From: Croceivirga thetidis
GTDB lineage: Bacteria > Bacteroidota > Bacteroidia > Flavobacteriales > Flavobacteriaceae
Assembly (NCBI RefSeq): GCF_012272815.1
Contig: NZ_JAAWWL010000002.1
Location: forward strand, 1,332,280-1,396,279
Length of the DNA stretch: 64,000 nucleotides
Reading direction: 5' to 3'
Shown here: positions 51,027 through 60,135 of the stretch, piece after piece
Layout: every line of letters begins with the position of its first letter
How positions within the stretch are numbered: the first letter of the stretch is position 1
Position numbers and translations under genes: made by a program
The notes under the pieces: generated by a model
The model's input: only the letters and a program-made list of their open reading frames with translations
The model's database searches: none
Told to the model about the DNA's origin: nothing

Positions 51027-52076
51027 TTAGTTATCAATGCTATTTAGATAATGTGTATCTGGTAGCTCCTGAAGTGTCTTGGCAGCTTGTTCTGCGGTAA
51101 TATCCCGTTGTGGATTGGCAAATAACTCATAACCTACCATAAATTTTTTCACGGTTGCAGACCGCAGTAATGGCGGATAAAATGACATATGAAAATGCCA
51201 TGCCTCGTGTTCCCTTCCGTCTGTTGGAGCTTGGTGGATACCCATGGAATACGGAAAAGATGTTTCAAATAAATTATCAAACTTAGTGGTCACCTTTTTG
51301 ATTGCTTTAGCAAAACTTTTTATCTCATTTGCATTGAGTTGTCCGATATGTTGCAAATGCCGTTTGGGAGCTATCATCACCTCGTAGGGCCAAACTGCCC
51401 AAAACGGTACAAGTGCAACAAAATTTGAGTCCTCAAAGAGTAAGCGTTCCTTTTTCTGAACTTCTTGAATTAAATAGTCTCCCAATATACTTCGTTGGTA
51501 CTCCTGCCAATATTCCTCTTGTTTTTTACTCTTTTTCAGCACCTCTTCTGGAATGGAACTTTGCGACCATATCTGTCCGTGTGGATGTGGGTTACTACAT
51601 CCCATTAGTTCTCCTTTATTTTCAAATATTTGAACGTAATTGATCCCATCAATGCTACCTAAACTTTTGTATTCATTACGCCAGAGTTGTATTACTTCTT
51701 CAATAGCGGCAACCTCCATCAATGGCAGTGTAAGGGAATGATCTGGTGAGAAACAAACTACTTTGCAAATTCCGCTTTCCCCTTTGGCACGAAACAATCC
51801 ATCTTCAAATTTATCAGATGGTGTATCCGCTAAGAGTGCTGAAAAGTCATTGATAAAGGTGAACGTAGAAGTATAGTTCGGATTGACCTGCCCATTTGAC
51901 CTTGTATTACCGGGACACAAATAGCAAGAAGGGTCGTATGAAGGCTTCTTTTCGTTTTGAACCTCTTCTTGTTTTCCCTGCCATGGCCTCTTAGTTCTGT
52001 GTGGTGACACCAATACCCATTCTCCAGTCAAGATATTGTATCGTCTATGCGGATATTCGTTCAAATCTAGGCTCAT
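51027..52076 (-). CDS. galT: Galactose-1-phosphate uridylyltransferase
   Basis: Exchanges UDP between UDP-glucose and galactose-1-phosphate in the Leloir pathway. 349 residues, full length. Marks: RRYNILTGEWVLVSPHRTKRPWQGK at the N-terminus, CYLCPGNTRSNG with zinc-type Cys residues, and the catalytic H-P-H in GCSNPHPHGQIW. The C-terminus contains GIHQAPTDGREHEAWHFHMSFYPPLLRS. Overlaps galK by four bases. It is the last gene of the locus; the epimerase galE is not in the window. Confidence 0.97.
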   Translation of the reverse strand: MSLDLNEYPHRRYNILTGEWVLVSPHRTKRPWQGKQEEVQNEKKPSYDPSCYLCPGNTRSNGQVNPNYTSTFTFINDFSALLADTPSDKFEDGLFRAKGESGICKVVCFSPDHSLTLPLMEVAAIEEVIQLWRNEYKSLGSIDGINYVQIFENKGELMGCSNPHPHGQIWSQSSIPEEVLKKSKKQEEYWQEYQRSILGDYLIQEVQKKERLLFEDSNFVALVPFWAVWPYEVMIAPKRHLQHIGQLNANEIKSFAKAIKKVTTKFDNLFETSFPYSMGIHQAPTDGREHEAWHFHMSFYPPLLRSATVKKFMVGYELFANPQRDITAEQAAKTLQELPDTHYLNSIDN

Positions 52077-53185
52077 TGAAAATCCGTGGTTATATGGGTT
52101 CCTCGGCTTGGTACCGTTTGAAAATGCGAAAGTGGAATACCAAACTCCTCTTTGTAAGCCACTGAAGCATGGTTAACAAATTCATTTACAACATCTTTAT
52201 GAATAAGGTTTAGTGTGCATCCGCCAAAACCGCCACCCATCATTCGCGCTCCTAAAATTGAAGGCTCATTTTTAGATAACTCCACTAAAAAATCGAGTTC
52301 AGGACAACTGACTTCGTAATCTTTACTTTGCCCTTGATGGGAAGCATACAATAACGCCCCCAATTTATTTAAATCGTTAGCCTTTAAAGCCTTCGCCGCC
52401 TCAAGAACGCGTTCATTCTCTTCTAAAACATAACGACACCTCTTATACCGGATTTCACCCAATTGCTCCCTACAAGCATCCACCATATGCTTATCAATGT
52501 TTCGAAACGATTTTTCAACACCAAATTGGTCACAAATTAGTGCGAGACCGGTTTCACTTTCTTCCCTTCTATCGTTATAACCGCTGGTTGCCAAATTATG
52601 GGTGACATTGGTGTTCAGCAATAGAATTACATAAGGATCAATTTGGGTAGGTATGTACTCGAATTCCAACGATTGGCAATCCAACAACATGGAATGTTCC
52701 TTTTTGCCCATTACAGAGGCAAACTGGTCCATAATACCGCATTTGGTTCCGACAAAGTTGTGTTCCGCTAGTTGACCAATTTTTATCAATTGCCACTTTT
52801 CTAAACCAAGGTCAAATAATTCATTTAAACCAAATGCCAAACCACATTCCAATGCCGCCGAGGAACTGACCCCTGAACCAATAGGAACCTTACTCTCCAT
52901 TTGGCAATCAAATCCTTTAAGGCTACAACCTATTTTTTGTATTTCATTGATGACACCCAAAACATAATCATGCCAGCCTTCGGTACCCTTCTCAAGGTTT
53001 TCCAAATCAATAACGAGGGTACTATCAAAACCCTTGCTCTTTACCGTACATCTGTTTTCATGACCATTTTCTTTAAATGTCATGTAAATGCGTTTGTCAA
53101 TTGCAGCTGGCAGTACAAAGCCATCATTGTAATCAACATGTTCGCCAATCAGGTTTATCCTACCTGGTGAAGAAACCTTTAGCAT
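52073..53185 (-). CDS. galK: Galactokinase
   Basis: Phosphorylates alpha-D-galactose to galactose-1-phosphate. About 370 residues from the ATG at 53185 (a TTG three codons earlier is possible). GHMP-kinase marks: the galactose signature GRINLIGEHVDYNDGFVLPAA, the ATP loop PIGSGVSSSAALE, and the third motif GARMMGGGFGGCTLNL near the end. It follows the symporter gene by 85 bases and overlaps galT by four bases, so galactose entering the cell is directly channelled. Mutarotase is not present in the window. Confidence 0.97.
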   Translation of the reverse strand: MLKVSSPGRINLIGEHVDYNDGFVLPAAIDKRIYMTFKENGHENRCTVKSKGFDSTLVIDLENLEKGTEGWHDYVLGVINEIQKIGCSLKGFDCQMESKVPIGSGVSSSAALECGLAFGLNELFDLGLEKWQLIKIGQLAEHNFVGTKCGIMDQFASVMGKKEHSMLLDCQSLEFEYIPTQIDPYVILLLNTNVTHNLATSGYNDRREESETGLALICDQFGVEKSFRNIDKHMVDACREQLGEIRYKRCRYVLEENERVLEAAKALKANDLNKLGALLYASHQGQSKDYEVSCPELDFLVELSKNEPSILGARMMGGGFGGCTLNLIHKDVVNEFVNHASVAYKEEFGIPLSHFQTVPSRGTHITTDFQ

Positions 53186-53270
53186 AATTGCCAACTTCTA
53201 AAATTCAACCGTTTGACTGATAGGATGTTCAGCAAGAATTTGGGTTTCATTGGCATTAATATTTTTAAAG

Positions 53271-54926
53271 TTAGAAGATAAAATAGGTGCTTAGAACGAT
53301 GGCAGTGATTATGATACCGGCCAGTAAGGCATGTTTCCAAGGGGTGATATCGATTTCATCTGTAATTACCGGTTCATAAGGCGTAGTCTTTGGTTTGATT
53401 TTGGAAACCAATAGCATGATACCCACATTGATTACAAATAATATACCCATGATATGTAAAAAGTGGGGATACGCCTCTGCTTTTATAATGGAAAGCTCCT
53501 TAGCATCCGTAATTCCATTTGCCGCAGCTTCGGCTAAGGCAGCATCTACAGCAATTGGGCTTATTACAAATTGGCTTATCAGGTACATGACCACACCAGC
53601 GGTCAATACTATTTTAGCACCTAAGGCTGGAACTTTTTTTGTATAAATACCCACTAGCACCACTGCCAAAATTGGTACGCTCAAACTACCCAATGATTCT
53701 TGTATGTAAGCAAATAGACCATCTGGTGCGGAAGCAATAAAAGGAGCTATACACAACGAAACAAGTGCCAACCCAATTCCGAAACGTTTTCCCGCTTTTA
53801 CTGTTTGTTCTTCAGATGCATCTTTATTAAAAAGTTGTTTGTACAGGTCAAAACCGAACAAAGTAGCACTACTGTTTAAAAGACTATTAAAAGAACTTAA
53901 CACTGCCCCAAATAATACTGCTGCAAAAAACCCGATTAAAGAGGCTGGCAATACTTTTCGAACCAATTCAGGATAAGCCAAATCTGCTTTTGGTAAATTA
54001 CCATCAAATACGTGCCAAGCGATCACTCCTGGTAGCACAACTACTACTGGAATCAAGAATTTCACCAAGCCAGCAAGGATGACTCCTTTTTGACCTTCCT
54101 TCAAATTCCTTGCTCCAAATACACGTTGCAAAATCGATTGGTTTGTACCCCAATAGTACATCTGAGCCAGTATCATCCCCGTGAATATGGTTCCAAAAGG
54201 AATGGATGAATCTACTTCACCTTGTAGGTTAAACTTTTCTGGATGCTCGTTCCATAAGGTATTAATCCCCTCACCAATACTCCCATCTCCAACCAACTTT
54301 AATCCAAAGTAAGGTATCAAGATTCCGCCTATTAATAGACCGATTGCATTTATCAAATCTGAAACTGCGACTGCTTTAAGGCCTCCAAATATGGCATAAA
54401 CCGAACCTATAATTCCAATACTCCATACACAAAGCCAAATAGTTGCATTTTGGCTAAGCCCCAGGACGTTTGGCAAATCGAACATAGAGCTGAACGCCAA
54501 TGATCCAGAGTAAAGAATAGTGGGCAACAGTACCAAACCATAGGCAAACAAGAATAGAATAGATAAAATGACCTTTGTCTGTTTATCAAATCGTTGCTCA
54601 ATAAACTGAGGAATGGTTGTAATGCCAGACCTCATGTACTTTGGCAAAAGCACAATAGCAGTAATAATCATAGCTACAGCTGCCAATGTCTCCCAAGCCA
54701 TTACCAATATCCCTTCTGTAAATGCCTGGCCATTAAGTCCAACAATCTGCTCTGCTGAAAGATTGGTCAATAACAAAGAACCGGCGATAGTAACTGCACC
54801 CAAACTGCGCCCTCCGAGAAAAAATCCATCAGCTGATTTTTCATTTGTTGAACGTGTTCCATACCATGCGATAAGGCCTACAAGTATGGTAAAGCCTAAA
54901 AAAGAGATTATTGATATTGGTTCCAT
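53271..54926 (-). CDS. Sodium:solute symporter (SSS family), sugar type
   Basis: 551 residues with about 14 helices. Recognised by the N-terminal DGFFLGGRSLGAVTIAGSLLLTNLSAEQIVGLNGQAF, a sodium:galactoside/glucose motif NLSAEQ, and the long helices through LLNSSATLFGFDLYKQLF (the conserved NSSATLF segment). It is an inner-membrane importer of galactose, or of the intact alpha-galactoside, driven by Na+. It sits between the alpha-galactosidase (11 bases downstream of it in transcription order) and galK. Because the alpha-galactosidase has no signal peptide, import of the uncut glycoside is the more likely role. Confidence 0.94.
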   Translation of the reverse strand: MEPISIISFLGFTILVGLIAWYGTRSTNEKSADGFFLGGRSLGAVTIAGSLLLTNLSAEQIVGLNGQAFTEGILVMAWETLAAVAMIITAIVLLPKYMRSGITTIPQFIEQRFDKQTKVILSILFLFAYGLVLLPTILYSGSLAFSSMFDLPNVLGLSQNATIWLCVWSIGIIGSVYAIFGGLKAVAVSDLINAIGLLIGGILIPYFGLKLVGDGSIGEGINTLWNEHPEKFNLQGEVDSSIPFGTIFTGMILAQMYYWGTNQSILQRVFGARNLKEGQKGVILAGLVKFLIPVVVVLPGVIAWHVFDGNLPKADLAYPELVRKVLPASLIGFFAAVLFGAVLSSFNSLLNSSATLFGFDLYKQLFNKDASEEQTVKAGKRFGIGLALVSLCIAPFIASAPDGLFAYIQESLGSLSVPILAVVLVGIYTKKVPALGAKIVLTAGVVMYLISQFVISPIAVDAALAEAAANGITDAKELSIIKAEAYPHFLHIMGILFVINVGIMLLVSKIKPKTTPYEPVITDEIDITPWKHALLAGIIITAIVLSTYFIF

Positions 54927-54937
54927 AAGTTGTTGGT

Positions 54938-56689
54938 TTACATTTTTATTTGAAGAATTCCACTTTTTGGTAAAGCAAGTAAATTACAACCTTTTTTGAG
55001 TGTGCTATTGAATTCTTCAACTAATTCACCGCAACAATTATAAGCAACACCTGTAAATTCCTTAGTAACTTCAGAAAGAATTACCACATGTTCTTTCAAT
55101 CTGGAATTAATAATATCAATGCTCCTTTCCTCTCCTGAAATGGATATGATATGATCAGAATAAAGTCCTATGATCTTCTTTCCACCCTGCTCGGCATACA
55201 GCGCAGGATAGTTCTCAGATGGGGCTTTTGGGTAAAAATTCTGAGAAAGTAGAATGTTCTTGTTTTCCTCCCAGTATTTCGTAAAAAAACCAATCATTCG
55301 AACATGCGATTCTGGAATCTCATCCAGCATTACAGAAACCTGCGGAACACCGAACAATGTATTCATGTAATGCAGTGCAGCTATTTCTACAGATTCATCT
55401 TTGTGCCAAGTAACCATATCTGAATGCACAGCAGTATTACCAGCAAGCATCTTTATGTCAGCGATACGAACTCTGTTCATAATGTAATCTCCAGGACAAT
55501 CAAACGCCCTGAGCATATTGCCATACTTTCTTATGGCAGGCCCTGTGTACTTTTGACGAAATTCTATGAATATTTCAGGATTGATTTTCTTTAATTCACT
55601 GGATACTTCAGAAAGCAATCGGTCAACGGCGCCGTTAATTGAAAGTATATCCTTCCCATCCCATTCAAAACTGGTTTCTGGGTAACTCTTGAAATCATCA
55701 ATGAAATCAAGTTTTAAACCATCCAATCCGTAATTTTTTACCGCTTCGACATAAGTCTCCACCAAATATTGGCGCACTTCTGGGTATCTAGGATCAAAAA
55801 CAGGTGCCCATCTATGGTTTTCAGTTAAAAATTTTCCCTTGAATTTTTGATAAGCCTTTGATTTCACCCCACAAAAAGGAACCGAATACCAAATACCGAC
55901 TTTCATTCCGATATCTTGAATTGACTTGACCAATTCCTTAAAATTCGGAAACCGTTCAGGTTGCCAATCACCAGTAAAATCGTACCCCCTATTATTATCC
56001 TTAGTCTGCCAGCCATCATCTATTATTATGGCTTCAAAACCCATTTTTTTAGCAATGGAACATTCCGATATTAATTGATTTTCATCTAAATCTTGATGAA
56101 ACTGGTACCATGTTGAATACAGTGGTTTTTTTGCAATATCAGGCACATATGCAGGTTTTAAAGAATCATAGGATTCCCACCAAGTTGATACTTCCCTAAG
56201 GGACTGGGCAAAATGAATATCACGGTAATCAATTCGAATATCGACCGTAAATTCCTTTAAAGGATATCGACATTCCGTGAATAGTATAATTTTACAATAG
56301 AAATGATCATCCTCCTCTCTATACTTCGCAGAAAGTTCAATTCTATTTACAGCATTTGAACATGAAAAACAAAGCCTATTCTCATCTGCACTTCCAAAAA
56401 GGGATATCACCGGTGCATCAATGGAGATTCTAGATTCATGGTTTTGTAGTTCCCAATCCGCTTCTATTCTCTTCGAAAAGTCTGCCGTAGGCTTCCATAC
56501 TCCCTGAACATTTTTTGCAGGAAATTTCCAACCTAAGGTAATCGGCTTTGGAATGAACTCTTGACTATTTTTTAGACTTAATCGATGAATAGCAAGATCA
56601 TCTTTATCATGCAACGGGGTCAAGTAACAAACCACCTGATTGTCATTCTCTATTACTGCTATTTCTTGATTTATTCCGCTCAATACCAT
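54938..56689 (-). CDS. Alpha-galactosidase, GH36-like, apparently cytoplasmic
   Basis: 583 residues with no signal peptide (starts MVLSGINQEIAVIENDNQ). The first 170 residues are a beta-sandwich. A (beta/alpha)8 barrel follows: YSTWYQFHQDL, FEAIIIDDGWQTKD, GIWYSVPFCG, and GLKLDFIDDF with Asp about 328 as nucleophile. FDCPGDYIMNR, with Asp about 401, is the likely acid/base. The pattern fits clan GH-D and is closest to GH36. It would release galactose from a small alpha-galactoside inside the cell. Two bases separate it from the FG-GAP lipoprotein upstream; the symporter follows 11 bases later. Substrate is not proven; melibiose-like disaccharides or galactosylglycerol are options. Confidence 0.9.
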   Translation of the reverse strand: MVLSGINQEIAVIENDNQVVCYLTPLHDKDDLAIHRLSLKNSQEFIPKPITLGWKFPAKNVQGVWKPTADFSKRIEADWELQNHESRISIDAPVISLFGSADENRLCFSCSNAVNRIELSAKYREEDDHFYCKIILFTECRYPLKEFTVDIRIDYRDIHFAQSLREVSTWWESYDSLKPAYVPDIAKKPLYSTWYQFHQDLDENQLISECSIAKKMGFEAIIIDDGWQTKDNNRGYDFTGDWQPERFPNFKELVKSIQDIGMKVGIWYSVPFCGVKSKAYQKFKGKFLTENHRWAPVFDPRYPEVRQYLVETYVEAVKNYGLDGLKLDFIDDFKSYPETSFEWDGKDILSINGAVDRLLSEVSSELKKINPEIFIEFRQKYTGPAIRKYGNMLRAFDCPGDYIMNRVRIADIKMLAGNTAVHSDMVTWHKDESVEIAALHYMNTLFGVPQVSVMLDEIPESHVRMIGFFTKYWEENKNILLSQNFYPKAPSENYPALYAEQGGKKIIGLYSDHIISISGEERSIDIINSRLKEHVVILSEVTKEFTGVAYNCCGELVEEFNSTLKKGCNLLALPKSGILQIKM

Positions 56690-56691
56690 GG

Positions 56692-59600
56692 TTAGGGGTT
56701 TGGTTGAATTGAAAATGCTTTTAAACTATTATTTCGTTGTGCCGCCAATATCAATTTTTCAGATTCTTGACCTGTAATTTGAATTAAGGAAGTAGTATGT
56801 TCAGGAAGATAAAATCCGCTTTCTGAAGCAGATATGGCTCGAAAATTTCCTTTACCATTACCTTTCAAATAAATACCTGTTACGGCATCATACCTTCCAA
56901 AAACACTTTCAGCATAAAAGTCATTGCCCGCCAAAAGTGCATCTAAATTTCCATCTTCATCAAAGTCATCGACGAGAACACAACTTATTGGGCCTAATTG
57001 TGTTAAGTACGGTAATGGATTAATCGAAAAGGCGGCGTTTCCTTTGTTTTCCAAATAGATGCTTTGTGAATTCGAGACTTTAAAAGTTTCTTCAGAGAGA
57101 TTCTTAATTTCCAATAAGGACACAAAATCGACTTCGGCAAAATCCTGATAACTATTTAATCGGTTTTTTAGCGCAGGTAATTGCTTCATAACATCGTCCC
57201 TAGAATGCAACGGCATTAATTTTTTGCCAGCCTCGGTATCATAATACATTCCAATAAGGGGATCGACACTACCATTATTATCAAAATCTTTAGTGTACAG
57301 GTATGCAGGATATTCCTCTGAAGGATTTATGAAATTATTGTTGCCCTGATTACCCAATAGAAAGTCAATATCACCATCGTTATCAAAATCTCCGGAAGCG
57401 ATGGTATTGTACCAACCAGAAGTGTTTACCTCTACATCATTCCCATTGAAAAATTTGGTTTCCAAGGGCTCTAGATTTCCATCACGGTTCTTAAATATTT
57501 GTATGGGCATCCAATCACCAACAACAATCAAATCATCCCAACCATCTCCATCAATATCTTGCCAGGCAGCGTCTTTGACCATTCCTAGTTCTTCAAAAAA
57601 ACCGGTTGTTTTAATAGAAAGTTTGCCATTTATATTTTCGAGCAGGTAATTTTTCGGTTTTGAAGGATAACTATGGGGTACAATATTGCTGCCAACAAAT
57701 AAATCCATATCCCCATCCTTATCGAAATCAGAACTTTTTACACAAGAGGTTGAGGAAGGGGAAATTGGGAGCACTGTTTTGCCATACTCAAAATACCCTG
57801 CCCCGTCATTTAAATAGAGCCTATCTTGATAAATTTCTGACCCAGCAGGTTGGACATTTCCGCCACTTGCTAAATATAGGTCTAGGTCGTTATCATTATC
57901 AAAATCAAAAAATAGCGCATCTGTAACCTCGAACGGTAAAGTAATCTCTTGCACAAATTCATGCACATTGCCTTTATTACTTTTCCAAATCTGACTAGGC
58001 TTTGCAGTCGAATTACCTACAAATACGAATTCTGATTCCAAGTCGTTCAGTGGTGAACGTTTTAGGATTGGAGAATTCATTGAATGCTGTGTCATTAAAA
58101 GGTGTTGAAAAGCATATTCATTACTATACTCTTCATTATGTGTGAATTCTATTGTCGGAGTAACTGTCGTAAACAATTTACTGAAGTTGCCTTTTTCAAT
58201 TGATTGGATTTTTGCATCATCAATGTCTAAATAAAGGGTTTGATTAGAACTTACCCTATTCATTTTAGTCACTTTCCCATTAGGCCAGACTACCCTAAGC
58301 GAATCCGCTATTGGGGCATTGATACCAAAAAAAGCACCATCTTCAACAGAGGACAAATAACCCCTTACAACCGACTGAAAATGAGTTCGTTCCAAGGAAC
58401 CTTCCCAAATAGAAATTTTTGCTCCAATTGCACTAGGATTTTTTCGCTCCCCTTTCAGCTTTACTTTGATGTATCTAAAATCTTCATCTTCTGACGCAGT
58501 ATTTTTTAGAATCAATGCTTTTTGGTTGATATTATTTATAATCAAATCAAGATCACCGTCTAAATCTAAATCGGAATATGCCGCGCCGTTTGAAAGTGTT
58601 TTTATATCAGGGAGCCATTGTTTTGTTCTGTCTTGAAATTTCAGCTCAGAAGTGTTCTCAAAAAGAAAATTATTCATTGATACAGGAGGTAGCTCGTCTA
58701 TAAAACCTTTCAATCGAACATCCTTTGCCTCTCTAGTTCCGAAAATATTACTTTGTTGTGTGTAGTTTATAAAGTCGAGATTAGTAATGTCTTTTCCATA
58801 ACCGTTGGTAATGAAAATGTCATTATCCCCGTCCATATCAAAATCGGCCAAAAGTGGTGCCCAACTCCAATCGGTTTTCCCTACTTCCGAGAAAAAAGAC
58901 ACCTCAGAAAACCTTACTGGTTCTTCATTAATAAAACCGCTATTTATATGTAACGTATTTCTCATATACTGCGGCGAATAGCTATTTCTTAAGGCAAGAT
59001 TATATTTATCGTAGTTCATGGACCCTAGCATGGTTTTTTGTCTGTAATAATCTTGAGGTAGCATGTCAAGAACAAAGACGTCGGGCCTGTTATCGTTATT
59101 CAAATCAGCAATATCAACCCCCATAGCGTTATAGGTTTGATGCTGAAAATAGTCTTGAGATTGGTCAATAAATCCAATACTATCAACAGGTTTGGTAAAA
59201 TTCATGTAGAGTAAATCGTTGCTTATAAAATCGTTTGCAACATAAACGTCTATTAATCCATTGTTATCAAAATCGTTAATACCAACTCCCAATCCAAATC
59301 CCTTATGTGTTATTCCCATTTTTTCGGAAACGTCAATGAATAAGGGATGGTCCAAACTATCTACTTTCACATTTTCGAAAAGGGCATCAGTTAAATGCTC
59401 TGGGAAGTATTTCTTAGGGATTGGAGAATTTTTATCAAATTTGAAATTACCATTCCTTAACACATAAGCATCTAAATCACCATCAAGGTCGTAGTCAAAA
59501 AAGACTGTTTGTTGTGAATAGTTCGCGTCGGCTAAACCATACTTTCCTGCCATTTCTTCAAAAAAGGGAATCCCGTTTTTGTTTTTACCTTGATTTATAA

Positions 59601-60033
59601 AAAGTAAGTTGTCACAATCATTTTGGCAATCTGCCCCACCCACATTTAAATAGATGTCTGCTAAACCGTCTGCGTTAACATCAACGATTGAAACACCGGT
59701 TAGCCAACTATCGGATATCAATCCGCTTGACTCAGTAATATCAACAAATTGCAAATCACCTTGATTCAAATAGAGCCTTGCCCCTACTTGATTACCCGAG
59801 AAAACCAAATCTGGTAATCCGTCTAGATTAAAATCACCAATACCAACACCACCACCGTTGTAGCAATACTGAAAGTCAATTACATTAATGGTATCATCGG
59901 TTTTGATTGTGTTTTCAAATTCAACATTACTTTTTGCAACTTCAACCAATTGAAAAAGCTGTCTTGAATCTTTCTCTCCAGAACAAGACAGTAAAACAAT
60001 GAATACCAATACAAGTACTATCGAACGCATCAT
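56692..60033 (-). CDS. Large FG-GAP/VCBS lipoprotein with UnbV/ASPIC domain
   Basis: 1113 residues with lipoprotein signal (IVLVLVFIVLLSC). Two blocks of FG-GAP repeats: residues about 60-480 (for example DFNLDGLPDLVFSGNQ, DFDMDGDNDIFITNG) and about 690-1100 (DFDNDNDLDLYLASGGN, DFDEDGNLDALLAGND), separated by an ASPIC/UnbV domain near 520-630 (GAKISIWEGSLERTHFQSVVRGYLSSVEDGAFFGI, VVWPNGKVTKM). Proteins of this build are common in Bacteroidota sugar-uptake loci and are probably surface-exposed; their ligand is unknown. Here it stands where many loci have a surface glycan-binding protein. The gene comes after an intrinsic terminator that follows susD. Confidence 0.93.
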   Translation of the reverse strand: MMRSIVLVLVFIVLLSCSGEKDSRQLFQLVEVAKSNVEFENTIKTDDTINVIDFQYCYNGGGVGIGDFNLDGLPDLVFSGNQVGARLYLNQGDLQFVDITESSGLISDSWLTGVSIVDVNADGLADIYLNVGGADCQNDCDNLLFINQGKNKNGIPFFEEMAGKYGLADANYSQQTVFFDYDLDGDLDAYVLRNGNFKFDKNSPIPKKYFPEHLTDALFENVKVDSLDHPLFIDVSEKMGITHKGFGLGVGINDFDNNGLIDVYVANDFISNDLLYMNFTKPVDSIGFIDQSQDYFQHQTYNAMGVDIADLNNDNRPDVFVLDMLPQDYYRQKTMLGSMNYDKYNLALRNSYSPQYMRNTLHINSGFINEEPVRFSEVSFFSEVGKTDWSWAPLLADFDMDGDNDIFITNGYGKDITNLDFINYTQQSNIFGTREAKDVRLKGFIDELPPVSMNNFLFENTSELKFQDRTKQWLPDIKTLSNGAAYSDLDLDGDLDLIINNINQKALILKNTASEDEDFRYIKVKLKGERKNPSAIGAKISIWEGSLERTHFQSVVRGYLSSVEDGAFFGINAPIADSLRVVWPNGKVTKMNRVSSNQTLYLDIDDAKIQSIEKGNFSKLFTTVTPTIEFTHNEEYSNEYAFQHLLMTQHSMNSPILKRSPLNDLESEFVFVGNSTAKPSQIWKSNKGNVHEFVQEITLPFEVTDALFFDFDNDNDLDLYLASGGNVQPAGSEIYQDRLYLNDGAGYFEYGKTVLPISPSSTSCVKSSDFDKDGDMDLFVGSNIVPHSYPSKPKNYLLENINGKLSIKTTGFFEELGMVKDAAWQDIDGDGWDDLIVVGDWMPIQIFKNRDGNLEPLETKFFNGNDVEVNTSGWYNTIASGDFDNDGDIDFLLGNQGNNNFINPSEEYPAYLYTKDFDNNGSVDPLIGMYYDTEAGKKLMPLHSRDDVMKQLPALKNRLNSYQDFAEVDFVSLLEIKNLSEETFKVSNSQSIYLENKGNAAFSINPLPYLTQLGPISCVLVDDFDEDGNLDALLAGNDFYAESVFGRYDAVTGIYLKGNGKGNFRAISASESGFYLPEHTTSLIQITGQESEKLILAAQRNNSLKAFSIQPNP

Positions 60034-60053
60034 GCAAACATGCTACACTTTTT

Positions 60054-60087
60054 AAAAAGAGCCAAGTAACAAAAAATGTCACTTGGC
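60054..60087 (-). terminator. Intrinsic terminator between susD and the FG-GAP gene
   Basis: Read on the minus strand, GCCAAGT (60087-60081) pairs with ACTTGGC (60067-60061), a 7-bp stem with a T-rich loop, followed by TCTTTTT (60060-60054). It lies between the susD stop at 60136 and the next start at 60033, and would leave susC/susD more strongly expressed than the downstream catabolic genes. Confidence 0.75.
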
Positions 60088-60135
60088 CCTAAACTGATTA
60101 GTGAACTTAAACTAACTCAAACTAAACTTAAAATT

